A DNA stretch of 64,000 nt from Bugula neritina (taxonomy: Eukaryota; Bryozoa; Gymnolaemata; Cheilostomatida; Bugulidae), in the NCBI GenBank assembly GCA_964035545.1, contig OZ037772.1, positions 9,931,818 through 9,995,817 of the forward strand, in the 5' to 3' direction. The notes beneath the pieces are model-generated. The model was not told the origin of the DNA. It saw only the letters and a program-made list of their open reading frames with translations, and searched no databases. Below are positions 1 through 12,422 of the stretch, piece by piece. Each line of letters begins with the position of its first letter. The stretch's first letter is position 1. Made by a program: the position numbers and the translations under genes.

Positions 1-151
1 CTGGAAGAAGTCTTCAAAGTTATTCTTGTTACCATTTGTGCAAAAAACAATTATGATTGAATATTTATTTGAGCAACATTATAACTGCTTTTGTTAGATT
101 AGGAAACAATTTCCTTTCCAATACAAGATTTAATTCACTGTAATTCTGTAG

Positions 152-2744
152 GTTAAGCGATGTTGGACTAAACCCAGAGTACTATCCACGCTTCCAGAGG
201 TTATCTGCCAAAGTTGAGGACACCTACGAGCTGAGAGAAGTCGTGAGAAAGTTGAAAACATCAAGTAGGTTCTTAATTTACTAGCATTCGATGTGACATT
301 CGTTTACTATAGCATTCACTGTGACATCCATTTTCTATGCATTCACTGTAAGATTCACTCTGACATTCACTCTGACATTCATTTACTATGCATTCACTGT
401 AAGATTCACTGTAACATTCACTGTGATATTCACTGTGACATTAGTTTACTATAGTATTCACTAATATGACATTTACTGCGTTTCTATAAGCCTGAAATTT
501 TGATTGAATTTTCTCTCTGAGGTCTAAAAACAGTTGCATGGAAAGAAACTACAATCATAAGTTTATGCAAACTACAACAACAAATTTATCCATTCAAACA
601 TCAATTTGAAATAGAGAAGCATACACTGCATGTATTTCCATGACGTTATATTCAAATGAATGCCCTTAGATTAATTGCGGTTTGTGGTTTGCATTAACTT
701 ATATAGTTGAGTTTCATTTGATGTAACTACTTTTATTAGCCATTATTGCATTATGCAATAAAAAAATTCATGGCATAATGCAATAATGGATATTGAAAAG
801 TTGTATAGCAATGCATCATAACAATATATAAATTCTTCTATTTTACAATATATCTAGGACCTGCTGTGGTTGGCGCAACGTATTACATCAACTTGGACGA
901 CTCCACAGAAGTAGTTTTTAAATCTGAATGGTATGCCCGGTTGTATGTTAGGAGAATGTGCAATCACGTCTTTACACCTGAACAGTATACCTGGAAGAAC
1001 CTGATCAAGGTGAAGGTCAAATTATCATCCTCTTGTTATTTAAACAACGAGTAAACCAAGAAATTGTGTTTAAATGTTGACTTTGAGTCATTTGATGTTA
1101 TTATGACCAATCTATGTTAAAATATGAATCAAAATTGTTAACATGAATATAATATAATCCTTATAAGAGAACAAGACAAAGCAGAGATAGATGAAGATTA
1201 AATAATTATATTATACTCATTACGTACTTGTAAAAGCATTTTAAAATATGTTTGCTAATTATTTCTATGTTTATAAGTAGACTGTGTAATGACAGACATG
1301 TTGAATTATAATTTTTGTAGCTACATTAATATAATATATTTAGTGTGGAATTTACCCAGGCAGAGGTCTGTGGTTCGAATCCCGGTGGGGGCAATTATTT
1401 TACATTATATACACATTGAAAAGTTGGTGCTAAAAGATTTTATTAATTAAATACTTGTTAATAATTTTATTTAAACCTCCAAATTATTAATGTGTTCAAA
1501 AATAACATGAACTACTGTTTACTCAACAAAATTCTAAATAGGTGTGTTTCTTTGTATACCACTCAATGTCTTAACATTAATCTTTAGTGTTCTTAAATTT
1601 GGTCACTTGTTTCAGACTTTATATAAATTATCAAACTGAAAAACAAAATTTAAAAACGCATTTGTCTTAACTTATGTATTTAACTTTCAGGCTGTGCTTT
1701 TTGTTACGGATGTGGGAGTGAAAGCTCTTGAGAATGGCAAGCCACAAACAACTATAGCCTTGATAAACGCTCTTGCCTCTTTTCTAAACAAACGTAGGGC
1801 TAAGGAAATACTTGCCAATGCTGGAGGATGGGTGAGTATATTTAAAATTATTATATATTTATTCAATTTCATGCTTTCATATAATATATTATATCTCTCC
1901 TGCTTTTACATATTCTAGCCCTTAACTGTATTTGTATGTGAAATGCATTTGAACAACTTTTTTTCTAACTCACATCAAAAACTTTGGGTTCTACTCAATA
2001 TTTGGGCTACAAAGATGTTTTTCCAAGCAAAAAAAATCTAGTTTTTACCTGAATTTTGGAAAGCTTTACCATTATTAAAGTAAAAATTTTCTGGGTCAAG
2101 TTTGCTTTATTAAAGTTCTCATTGTGCGTTTTCTGTAAACTAAATACACTTCAATTATAGTACATTTGCATGATAGTTTAAACAACTTGATTTAAGAGTG
2201 GAAAAATGTTATATTGAAATCTTCTTAAATAAAAAACTATTAAATTCCAACTTTAATCGCAGCAAATTGAATATTTTTATATTGAAACACTATCTTGTGT
2301 GATTATACAAAAAACTCAAGTTTTCCATTTCTAATTGAAAATGAATTAACAAAAAATTAAAAAGAAGTTATTCTACAAACTGTTAAAAAGCCCTGCCCAG
2401 TTTACTGACATTTTTTCTTTAGTTTTACCTTTCAACTTTACCTGTTTTGCAAAACAGGTAGACGCCAATTTAATATTAGAATAAAAATTGACCTATAGTA
2501 TTGTTATATTAACAATCAAGTGCTGCATTTTTATACTAAAATTAGAAATTTATAATCACAATTTTTTTTCTTTGTATTGCATTTTTTTTCGAATTGTTAG
2601 GAGAGCCTTCCTATCATTGAACACGAGCAAGAAGAAGAAAGCTTGCCAGACTTCGTATATCGAATGTCACTCGCCATCTTTGTGTGGACAGCAACCATGG
2701 TTGTAGTGTCCAAGTTAGTTCAATTCTACAGAGAAAAATCCTAA
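152..2744 (+). CDS. Bcl-2 family protein A (5' end outside window)
   Basis: Exons 152-264, 858-1009, 1691-1831 and 2601-2744, all with GT-AG borders and matching phases; 182 residues are visible. Exon 1, by analogy with the next two genes a 15-codon exon starting with ATG, lies before the window. Seen: a helix region ending LREVVRKLKTS in the place of BH3, a BH1-like YTWKNLIK (the usual form is NWGR), a BH2 ending NAGGW, then a 47-residue tail exon with an acidic stretch (EHEQEEE), a hydrophobic helix (MSLAIFVWTATMVVVSKL) and a basic end FYREKS. That tail is a typical tail anchor for the outer mitochondrial or ER membrane. The intron directly after the BH2 tryptophan agrees with the position I know for vertebrate Bcl-2 genes. 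BH1 lacks the Gly-Arg pair and BH3 has no clear LxxxGD. Pro- or anti-death role cannot be told. Family call is firm from the three-gene comparison. Two AATAAA signals lie at 2856-2871. Confidence 0.82.
265..480. repeat. Imperfect minisatellite of CATTCACTGTGACATT-type units
   Basis: Within the intron after the first visible exon of Bcl-2 gene A, short units built on ATTCACTGTGACATTC and ATTCACTCTGACATTC recur about ten times with substitutions and short spacers. No coding potential is seen. Confidence 0.7.
1345..1396 (+). mobile_element. Remnant of tRNA-derived SINE head
   Basis: Contains a pol III B-box-like GGTTCGAATCC inside GGTCTGTGGTTCGAATCCCG, followed by GTGGGGGCAATTAT. A related stretch occurs near 41520 (GGTTGAGTCCTGGTGGAGGCAATTAT without the spaces implied here by variation) and a third near 37520. 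No convincing A box or acceptor stem is left, so this is a 5'-truncated SINE rather than a tRNA gene. It sits in an intron of Bcl-2 gene A. Confidence 0.5.
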
Positions 2745-2871
2745 GTTCCTTGTTAAAATGAATGTAATTATTAGCAATGTTGCTCTTATGTAAATATATA
2801 CTAGTTTTTGTGATATTTTTGTCCAAATCTCTTATGCACTTTGACATGAAATGGAAATAAACTTAAATAAA

Positions 2872-4572
2872 AACTTTCAACTGCTCTTTCTGCTCATAAT
2901 ATATAAAGGTCATTTGCTGACAAATCTGTTACACCTATAACAATAATTCCTTGCTGAAATAAAATTATACAAAAAGAAAGTTGCACAAATTTAAACATTC
3001 GACACATGCATTGATAAATTTATCTACCATTTAAAATTTAATTGCTTGAAAAGCTTAAATATGCTGTTTTATTTCACCAGGTGTGAAAGTTATTATCAGA
3101 CAATTTTTAGGCAATTTATTTATATTTTCTAGCATAGCCTGTAATAAATCTTGAAACATAGAAATTTTATTTGGAAGTTGTATTTTCATACTTTTTTCTT
3201 ATAACTCTTCCAGCTTTTTTAAGAAAAATTCTGCTAACAGTCATTCAAATATAAAACATTTTTTGTTGCAAAAAATATTAGTTTATTATGTTTTATCTAT
3301 TATAAATTTAAAATTCTTGAAGCACTCCTTGACTCAAAAATAAAATAGTTATTTATTTAAATTATGTAGCTAATTTTGTAAGCAAAGTTATATGGAGTAA
3401 TTATACATGGGTTCCTTGTAAAGTTATATTTAAACTAAAATTAAAAAAGCATCAACTGTGATGTTTGTTCAAAATTAGTATATGTAAATTTATTCGTGGT
3501 TTTTAAAGTTATTTTAGTGACTTTCAAAGAGTTGCTGTGTAAATAAATTTAAAACTATCAAACAAAGATATTTTATTCAAAAACTGAATACAATTTGAGT
3601 AAACCGCTTTAATTTTCATACCTATAATTATACTTGAATTTGTGTGACCAAATAAATTAATCAAAGCTCTACAAAGGCATAAAAAAAAAAGATAGTGGAA
3701 AGAAAGTTGAAAACAATTGATGTAATTTCCAACACTTGTAGTTTGGTCAACTCCTGGTTAAAACTTTCATACCTGAAAAGCTCTATTTGCTCAACATTAT
3801 ACCTACCATATCAATCTTGTAATGATACAACACGAATTGAAATATTCTTGAGTGCAATTTATTAGGCTATATACATAGGCATGCAACTTTAATTTTATTT
3901 GGTTATGCTAAAAAATAAATACTGAATTCTATTTACTAGTTTTAATATATTTTTATGTATTTTTATTTAGCAACTATTTTGTTATTTAAACTGATTATAA
4001 AGAACTTCTGGAGCTTGGCTTTACACTTCTGATGGTTGAAAACAATTTTTCCAGCTGTTTTTTTTTTTACTTTGGGTCAAAAGATATTATTTCAAAGTTG
4101 GAACATCTGTAATTTGTAAGGAGGGAAAATCAAACAGCTAAAATGCTGGTGAAAACAGTCAGAGTAATGTTGCACTGCTAGGTAATTGCTCTGCCGTCTT
4201 ACAAAATATTCATAGCTGAATCAAGCTGTAATTATGAGCTAAATAGGTTTTTAATGCTGCATTTTCTAAACTGTTACATTAGAAAGTTCTAGAAAAAATG
4301 CTATGCTAGCTCAAAGTTTACAATAGACTCCAACAGAGCTTTTATGCACAGATGCAGATGCAGGAATAAAAATAGATTTTGTTTAGCTAAAAGAAAAGCT
4401 CGCACTTACGACACTGGGGGAACACTTTAATAGCATAAAATATCTTTTCTAAACTTGGTGAAAAAGGTAGTAAATAAAAAATACGAAGATCAACATCTCT
4501 TGACATCTTAGAAGATTATCAGGAAACAAGAAATACAGAGAACAAGAAGAGTAGTATCTGGACGTCTACAAA
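2872..4572. other. Intergenic DNA between Bcl-2 genes A and B
   Basis: AT-rich sequence with no open frame resembling the neighbouring exons and no recognised repeat. It must contain the promoter of gene B in its 3' part, but no element is clear enough to call. Confidence 0.6.
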
Positions 4573-7500
4573 ATGCCGATTGAATCAAAGGATGTCATAA
4601 TTGCTTGTCTTTTAAAGAGGTAGGTTTGTGAAGAAGTTTCAAGTCACAGTTAGATGAATGATAACATATTCTTACTCATATTTAACTTTATAAGAACAAT
4701 TGTATATTGTTTTGTTTTAAGTTGATTAATTTCTATGCTTGGCATTGCAACAGCAACATGTCTACAGGAGTTATGCTCCCAACATAGACTTGGGGGAGAA
4801 ATTATTGCTATTAATTGTACTATTTATAGACTTTACCTTTAGATCAATCATCTGATGAGGCAGAAGGTGTTGTTTTTTTTTGCAGTTCATTTATATGAAT
4901 TTAATAAGCTACAACTACCCCCCCCTTTTCCCCCTTAAATTTCTTCTTTTTATCTACAGATTTGGTGATTAGTTTTTTAATATTCTAGAATTGAACAATT
5001 GAAGATTAATTTAGCGGACTACCCAGAAATCCAAGCATTGGCCACAAGTACCCGGAATACCAGACTGGTGGGGAGAATCGCAGAGGAGTTTAATTCACCT
5101 AGTAAGGACCTGTCAAGAAGTAAGTAAATCTTTACCAGTAAGTAAATGTCCAAAAGTAAGTAAATCTTTAACAGTAAGAACCTGTCCAGAAGTAAGTAAA
5201 CCCTTAACAGTAAGTAACTGTCCAGAAGTAGGTAACTGTCCAACAGTAAGTAACTCTTTAACAGCAAGTAAAAGTACATCAAGTAAGTCACTGCTTAAGA
5301 ATAAGTAACAGTTTAACAGCTTAAGTAGCTGGTTTATAATGAATAGCTGTTTAACACCAAGTCACTAAGTCACTGTCCTCAACAGTAAGCCACCGTTCAA
5401 CATTGAGTAACTATTCACTAATAAGTAACTGTACATCAAGTAAGTAACTGCTTATCTAAAAATTTATTGTCTTGTTTCTTTCCGGTTTTTCTAAAAGATG
5501 GTAAAATATTTAATTAAAATTGAGCTCATTGTGTAATTCAATTAGCAAAAAATATTTCCATGTTCATAGTAGGGAGCAGACATGGTCTAGGGTTTAGAGC
5601 GTTTGCCTAGTAAACTCGAAGTCATGGGTTTGAACCCGACAAAGGCCATTGGGTGATGTTAGGAAAAGTATCCAGTCAAAATTGCTCCTGTACCTCATGT
5701 AAATAAGTCTATAGCCCGGTTTAACAAAAATTCTTTTATCAGGGGTTTCTCACAGGTTTGGTGACTATTAACTTGCACGAGTTTTTCTCACTACCCAAAC
5801 AGGACAAAGCAGGAATAAGTGAAAGAATGTTTCCATGTTTATAGGAGAAGCTCTGCTAGGGTCAGGAAGTATTTTGAGTAGGCAAGTTGCCGTGTGTAGC
5901 AGACATATTCCGACAGTGAGGTTTTCTGTGGCCATTAGAAGAGCCATCAATTTCTTAGCAGAGAGGGTGTTCAACAATCACCAATACTACTCCTGGGATA
6001 ATATCAACATTGTAAGTTCTTTAGTGATAGTGGTTTTAGCAGTTTTAGTATAATTGCATTTTTAGCCAATTATATAGAGTACGTGACTAAAATTAATATT
6101 TAAATCTTGTTTAATGGTACCTAGTTCAGTGCAATGAAATAATCTCAAAGTTGATTGCTACTTTGAATAGTTAAATAGTTTTGTTTATAAATGTGGGTAC
6201 AATAAAAAATTTGGTACATCAACTTAGTTAATTTTATGTTGTTGCATGACTTTTGTAGTATTAATAGCTTAGTTATTAAAATTCATTTAATTTATGTTAC
6301 ATTAAATTGGTATGCAAATTAAATTTAAAATAAATAAAGAAGTATTTCAAAATGTAAGTGAAAATATGTTTTTTTTATATTTGTTAGGTCGATCCTCATA
6401 AAACACCTGTAATTTAAGATATAACTATATATAGATATATGCATATATTATTTTTATCTCTATTTAGTATATAGTAACGGCTACAGAAATAGCTATTGAG
6501 GTCTTGAGTAGAGATACAGAGCAAAGAGTAATTCTAGTGATGCAGAGGATAGCAGACTACCTTAATAACAGTGAAGCTCGGGAATTCATAAGACTGTCCG
6601 GTGGTTGGGTAAGTGTGTAGTTATACAGAGAAAGTACATCATAATTATACTAATGTATTATGAGGTATATCATATATACTACTGTATTATGAATTACACT
6701 ATATACACTACGGTATTATGAAGTACACCATATATTATACTACTGTATTATGAGGTATATAATATATACTACTGTATTATGAAGCATTATTTTTATATTT
6801 TCTTTGCTAATCACCATCTTAAATCATCTGTATGTACAGAGAATGTTTCAGCTGTATCTCAAATAAAACGCAGTCAGTCCTATATGAGACAAATTCAACC
6901 CTTGCATGTATATAGCTGTACAATCTTACATTTAGTTCTCTTGTTGCCTAATCAATCATCATTGAGATAATCAATTGAACTGCGCACTGTTTTCCATATA
7001 CCTGATTGATACCAATGTTAGTCACTTCTTGTAATGTATATGTGTGTGCTTACAGGAGAGCTATCCTTATGTAACTGGCAACCAAGAACAACATTCTGTG
7101 GAAGCGGCAGCAGCTACTGAAGGGGCTGCAACTGCCAGACGTTCTCCAACTGTCAAAGATTCTGCACTTGTTCAGGATTCTGCAGCTGCCCATGATGCTG
7201 CAGTTGCTAGGCAATATGCAGCTGCTATAAAGCAATCTGCAGCTGCTAAACAATCTGCAGTTGCTAGAAAATCTACCGTTGCTAAGAAACCCTCAGCTGC
7301 TAAAAATTCTGCAGCTGCTAAAGAATCTGCAGTTGCTAAAAATTCTGCAGTTTCGGAGAAATCTGCAGCTGGTAAAGATTCTGCATTTGCTCAGGAATCT
7401 GCAACTGTTAAAGATTCTAAAGTTGCTCAGCAAAATACAGTTGCTAAGCAATCTATGGTTGCTAAGAAATCTGCAGTTGCTAAGAAATCTGCAGCTGCTA

Positions 7501-7721
7501 AAGACCCTGCAGTTTTGAAGAAATCTGCAGTGCCTAGAAGCTCCAGAGTAGCTGAAAGCAGTGAAGCCGATACAATGCCTACAGCTGGTCAATACTTTGA
7601 AGCTACTCAAACTGCCTCAGAAGTAACCGATGCGGCACTATTTGTCGTAGCTGCAGCTGCTTTAGGAATTATTGCGTTGTTTAGAATACGTTCTTATTAT
7701 GATAGATGGTCAAGATCATGA
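4573..7721 (+). CDS. Bcl-2 family protein B with a long repetitive linker before its membrane anchor
   Basis: Exons 4573-4619, 4989-5101, 5845-6011, 6468-6608 and 7056-7721; phases agree throughout and give 377 residues. The ATG of MPIESKDVIIACLLKR aligns with the start of gene C (MAVTTKDVAIAYMMQR). BH1 region reads YYSWDNIN, which keeps the tryptophan but not Gly-Arg; BH2 reads RLSGGW, followed by the family intron. The last exon is 221 residues, against about 47 in genes A and C: an 18-nt/6-residue repeat (variants of SAVAKK and SAAAKD) fills roughly residues 15-165 of the exon, then comes a hydrophobic segment ALFVVAAAALGIIALF and a basic tail RSYYDRWSRS. It is therefore predicted to be tail-anchored, with the Bcl-2 core held away from the membrane by a long Ala/Lys/Ser-rich, probably helical or disordered arm. 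AATAAA lies at 7863-7868. The repeat could vary in number between individuals. Confidence 0.82.
5102..5455 (+). repeat. Intronic minisatellite of AGTAAGTAA-containing units
   Basis: Starts at the donor site of exon 2 of Bcl-2 gene B and repeats the pattern AGTAAGTAACTGTCCAACAG (about 14-20 bp, imperfect) some twenty times. Many units contain AGTAAG or AAGTAAGT, which resembles the consensus 5' splice site. Confidence 0.75.
5572..5831 (+). mobile_element. tRNA-derived SINE, near full length
   Basis: The head resembles a tRNA: an A-box-like TGGTCTAGGGTTTAGAGCG, then TTTGCCTAG, and a B box GGGTTTGAACCCG near 5626-5640. A 180-bp tail follows (TTAGGAAAAGTATCCAGTC to GGACAAAGCAGGAATAAG). The tail is found again in reverse complement at about 25668-25850, which supports a dispersed element. 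It sits in intron 2 of Bcl-2 gene B and ends about 13 bp before the exon 3 border. Confidence 0.75.
6646..6785 (+). repeat. Minisatellite, about 31-33 bp units
   Basis: Four to five imperfect units built on TACTACTGTATTATGAGG and TATATCATATA, in the last intron of Bcl-2 gene B. Confidence 0.7.
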
Positions 7722-7797
7722 TTCAACTTGTATATCTAAACATGTTTTGTTTTTCTCTCACAATTTTTTTTCCATCAAACTCTCATAAAGAGTATGT

Positions 7798-8098
7798 TTA
7801 ATTTTTGCAATCTTTACCATTTGGTGCAATAGTTAATTTTCAATTTTTTGGCAGAATATACAAATAAAAATTTATTACTTAAATATTATTACCATGTCAA
7901 TAATTATATGTACAATTATAGAAACACTGCAACATAGCATTATATTATATTAATTTAATTTTTGCAATCTTTACCATTTGGTGCAATATAGTTAATATTC
8001 AATTTCTTGGCAGAATACAAATAAAGAATTATTACTTAAATATTATTATACCAATATTATTTTATTTGTACAATTATAAAGACATTGCAACATGGCCA
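7798..8098 (+). repeat. Tandem duplication of 157-bp spacing in the 3' region of Bcl-2 gene B
   Basis: A block beginning ATTTTTGCAATCTTTACC at 7801 recurs at 7958 with about 85-90 percent identity judged by eye. Each copy includes an AATAAA or AAATAAAG poly(A)-type signal, so gene B may have two alternative 3' ends. No coding frame. Confidence 0.75.
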
Positions 8099-8353
8099 CT
8101 ATAACATATTAGCATCAAGGCAGAATTAACTATAAGCTATCATTTTGTAGCTTCATATGTATGTTATTAGTCTAAATCAGGCAAGCTAGCTAACTAAAAT
8201 GGTTTCTCTGGAATTGCAGTTAAATATTTCTTGTGATTTTTAAAATTTAAGTGATGAAGCCATATTATAAAGATATATTATGATGTCATCAATAAATGCC
8301 ATCATTGAATTAATTACCTTCATAACTGAAAGTTTGAAAGATCCAAAGATAAG

Positions 8354-11300
8354 ATGGCTGTCACTACCAAAGATGTTGCTATTGCCTACATGATGCAAAG
8401 GTATTATAAAATTTACAACTTAAATGGAACCCTGTTTATTGTTGTAGTATACCATAGTACAAACAACAAAAACTTCTTTATCAGTATCAAATCATATACT
8501 AAAATATCAATTTAATATAAGCAACATTTTTCAAGTTTTGGAAAGGGTTTACATTTATAATATAATTTGGTTAAATTTATATTATTTGTCATTTATATTT
8601 ATATATATAAATATGTTTTTTAGCTTATATTCATATCTATTATATTTGTTATACTTAAATTGTTTACTTATATTTATACTAGAAGCTGCCTATAAAATCG
8701 AAAGATATATGTTTAGTTGATTGGGCAGTTCTAGTATGAAAAGCTAAAACTTTAGAAATTGAGCAAAATAAATAAGTTTAATTCAACAGTAATATTGCAA
8801 AATTAGCCTAAACTTTTATTTTTTAAGCACAAATTTTTGGAAATCTATATATTGAATCTTAGAATTTGGTAAATTTATATTGTATTATCCAAAACAATCT
8901 GGTGCTTAAAATAGTGCAGTATGCAGGTTTAACTTTTGACTGATGTTTTCAATATTTTTGCCTGTGTCCATCTATTATGCGCCAAAAACCTGTGATACCT
9001 TTAAATAAAGAAGTTATGTAACAAGTTTTTTTAATAAATTATAAAGATAACGCAGCCACAGATGACAAAAACATATTTTTATAAACAAAGTGTAAGCGCT
9101 CCTTCAATAATTTCAATTTGCACCCTAAGCCCAAATCCACTAGCAACTTTCTTTCTAAATATAATGTAAATTGTATTTTATGAGAAACTTTTGTTTACAG
9201 AGTAAGAGACGTGGGGTTTAGTCCATGTGGATACCCTGAACTGCAGGTGCTTGCAGGTGAAATGAACGACAGCTGTCAACTAAGACAGGTTGTTGCCAAA
9301 CTGAATTCAGTCAGTAAGTGAATTTAACCTTTAAGCTCTTTTTGACCTTTTGACCTTTTGAACCTACACATTGCTCACTTTAATCTAAAATTTCTAAAAT
9401 TATTTAATTTAGAAGGTAGAGAGGCCATTTATTATTGTATCTAATACTAAGTAAAGTCAACTTCATTTTCGTGTTATATGAAAAACAATTTGTTAAGATA
9501 GTCAATAGACATTATACTATTTTACAAAACCATAATTAAAAAGATTTAATATGTTCAGCTGCATGGCAATAGATAAAAGAAAAAGTTATAAGCCAACTAA
9601 ATTATAATGCATTGTTGTAAGGACTTATTCAATAATTTTATTGCTTTTTTCAAAATTTGCCTAATGTTTTTTACTAAATACACCAATTACACTCCATGAG
9701 TCACTAAAATTTTGAACACTAAAAATATGTTTTCGGAACTTATAACAATGAATACATCATTAGCCCATGATAGTATTACAATATCTTTTTGTTATATCAT
9801 ATCAAAATGTGCAATTAATATTGGTAATATTTTGTTATGTTAGAGTATTTTATAATTACATTCTTATACATAAAACTTACAATATTTAATATTGTAATAT
9901 TATATTAGGACTCTTGCATTACATACTATATAATAACTGCGTTCTTATCATATATATTATATAATTATTATTGCATTGTATCAGAACACAATATTGTTTC
10001 ATAATAAAATATGACAAAATACATTATTGCTTTATAATACACAAACAAATTAATAATGACATAATTATACATAATTAAATTGAAAGATTATGTATAAAGA
10101 TAATTTATAATTTGTACTAATTTTTAATATTCTTACAGCAATTTTCACAAGAAAAATTTTTGAGTATTTGTGTTTCAGGAGCAGAGTTGGTTAGTGACAG
10201 AGAATATGGTCAAATAGTGAGTCAGGGTGGTGACAATATGTCTCCCTCTATATCATCATCTGAGGCGGAACGATTCCTTCATATGCTGGGAGACAGCAAC
10301 TTTCTTAACGGAAAGTATAACTGGGGACGTCTAAGCATGGTAAATATAACATTATACTTTTATTAAAATATTGGCAAACAGCCAGAATTATCTCTCTGAC
10401 ACACATATATAACCTTTTACCAGAAGACATTGCATTTCATTAATTAGCGTTTATTGTCAATTACAGGAAAAAAATTTTAAAAATATTATATTTTAGTTTC
10501 AACTACAAGTACTTGGATTCTATCATATTTTTAGCAAATAGTAAAAATAAAAATGTTTTTATCAAAGTTAAATTGTTTTAATGCTATCATGTTTCTTAAA
10601 ATAATACAATATAATTTACGTAAAGTATAAATATGTCACTACATATAATAGTTTAATTATTATTGCAAAAGGCTCAAAAAGTATATACATATGTGTAGCA
10701 GATTTTGCTTACAGCTTCTTGTAAATTATGTAAAAAATGTTTGGTCTTCTTTTAATCCATGAAATATGCAGAAATATTAAACACATTTTTTGATGACCTA
10801 TTAAGATTTTGAGAAGATTTTTCTTGTTCATGAACAAAATATTGTTGCTGTATATTAATTAATATGATTGATTGCATGGTTGTTTTTCACCTAATAAACC
10901 CAATTATTTGTTTCAGTTTATTGTGTACATCACAGACTTGGCTATCCAGGCTCTTAGATGCGGGTGCCCACAAAGGGCAGCCGACATTATATCATGGTTA
11001 GTGTGCTATTTGAACAACCCACTGGCTACACAATTCCTCTGTCAGTCTGGGGGCTGGGTGAGTCATTATTTACTGATTTGCTTCCTGTTTTATATAAAAT
11101 GTTACTTTTATCCAAATTTCTTCAAACTAAATAATTTTCTGTTGGAAAAAATAGAATTAGCACTTTATTTAGTTTTATCATGGTGCAAAGTTCAAACTTA
11201 AAATATTGACAATATTAATGGACATTCTATAGAAATTAATTTATCTTATTTTTACAAAATTTGTATTGTCAAAATGAGATATCATATATTATATACGTAA

Positions 11301-11969
11301 TATATATCATATATATATATAACAATATATCATATATAAACTATACTGATCAACATAGTTTTGAATATTATAATTTGAAAAATAACAATACTATAAAACA
11401 TATCGTATGATTCTCTCTGTTCAATTACTCTAAGGCAGTAATTTTGATTTACTGATTTATACTTCAATATGACGCATAGTCAACTGCTAATTTCTATTTG
11501 AAAAACAATTTTTATATTGAAATGCAAAAATCCCTTAAGTCCAGCTTAGTTATACTAAGACTAAAAAATACAAAAACATATATATATGCCTTTACCATAT
11601 ATCGTAGAGAAGATATGTCAGCACATGGTCTATAACTTATTATAGCATTATATAGAATGTCTTTTTAAATTAATAATCTCTACTAATGTATGTAGGCCTA
11701 TAGCTAAAATAAAATATATGTCAACATATAGCCTTTGCAATGTAGTAGAAAATATATTGTTTCATAGCATAGCCTCTATGTATAGCAGTTAACATTATCA
11801 CTGTATGCTTTTGCAGACCAAAGTCCTGGGAATGGATGCTAATCAAGCTGCTGCACCAAACGTAGAAGGGCTGAGTGACATGATTGTGCGAGACGCTATC
11901 ACTGCTATTGGCTCAGCTGTATCCGCCTTAGCTCAAGCCTACAACTTCTTTAACAGATGTACAAGATAG
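8354..11969 (+). CDS. Bcl-2 family protein C (best conserved BH1)
   Basis: Exons 8354-8400, 9201-9313, 10179-10339, 10917-11057 and 11817-11969 give 204 residues. BH1 is KYNWGRLSM, the classical NWGR core, and BH2 is QSGGW followed by the family intron. The segment before BH1, with SPSISSSEAERFLHML and a serine-rich loop, lines up by eye with the alpha3-alpha4 region of Bak-like proteins. The BH3 position (LRQVVAKLNS then SDREYGQIV) is degenerate. The tail exon (DAITAIGSAVSALAQAYNFF, ending NRCTR) is only moderately hydrophobic, so a membrane anchor is less certain than in genes A and B. AATAAA signals are at 12068-12080. It is likely a multi-BH-domain member acting at mitochondria; whether Bak/Bax-like or Bcl-2-like needs a tree. 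Confidence 0.85.
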
Positions 11970-12092
11970 TTTAGCATGGAATATTTAAGAACAGAAATTT
12001 TAAAGAGTTCTTTCGACAATTACATTTTTTCACAACTTTCATTCGAAAATTATAATAATATAATTGAAATAAATAATAAAGGTTAAATGCAA

Positions 12093-12422
12093 ATTTGTAT
12101 TGATTTGTTTACTCTCTTGCTTTTATAGTTAGGGTTTGTTTTAGTTCACGTAAAATTTCTCTGATTGCAAAAACTTTCTCTCAGCACTTATCGTTGTAAA
12201 ATTTTGGGACAAAACTAATAAGTTAAACATGAAAGGTCTTTCTTTCCCCTGATCTGTAACTTTGTATAATTGAAACTATATTTTTATAAGCAGGGACCAG
12301 TTGAGGGTTAATGAGTTTAGTAATCTGGGTCCTTCAGGTTTGAAGTGGGAGAACTAAATTCAAACTTGAGAACCGCAAAATACTACACTCATTAGCCACC
12401 AACTCGGAGCCGCTTATGGATC
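12093..12422. other. Intergenic flank before the tandem element
   Basis: Contains nothing recognised. The sequence up to GGATC at 12418-12422, joined across one TTTAAA to CTAAATTTTCG at 22921, would be the empty site before insertion of the element. Confidence 0.5.

Noticed and set aside
1345-1396. Functional tRNA gene
   Set aside because: A B-box-like word is present but no complete cloverleaf can be drawn; the same fragment recurs elsewhere, as for a SINE.
5019-5291. Minus-strand frame with YLLLDSYLLL repeats
   Set aside because: It is an artefact of the intronic AGTAAGTAA minisatellite.
5102-5455. CRISPR-like array
   Set aside because: Units and spacers are all variants of one short word in a eukaryotic intron; there are no unique spacers of constant size.
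7261-7610. Leucine- and cysteine-rich frames on both strands over the repeat of Bcl-2 gene B
   Set aside because: They are shadow frames of the 18-nt coding repeat; the frame joined to the BH2 exon and ending in a membrane anchor is the coherent one.
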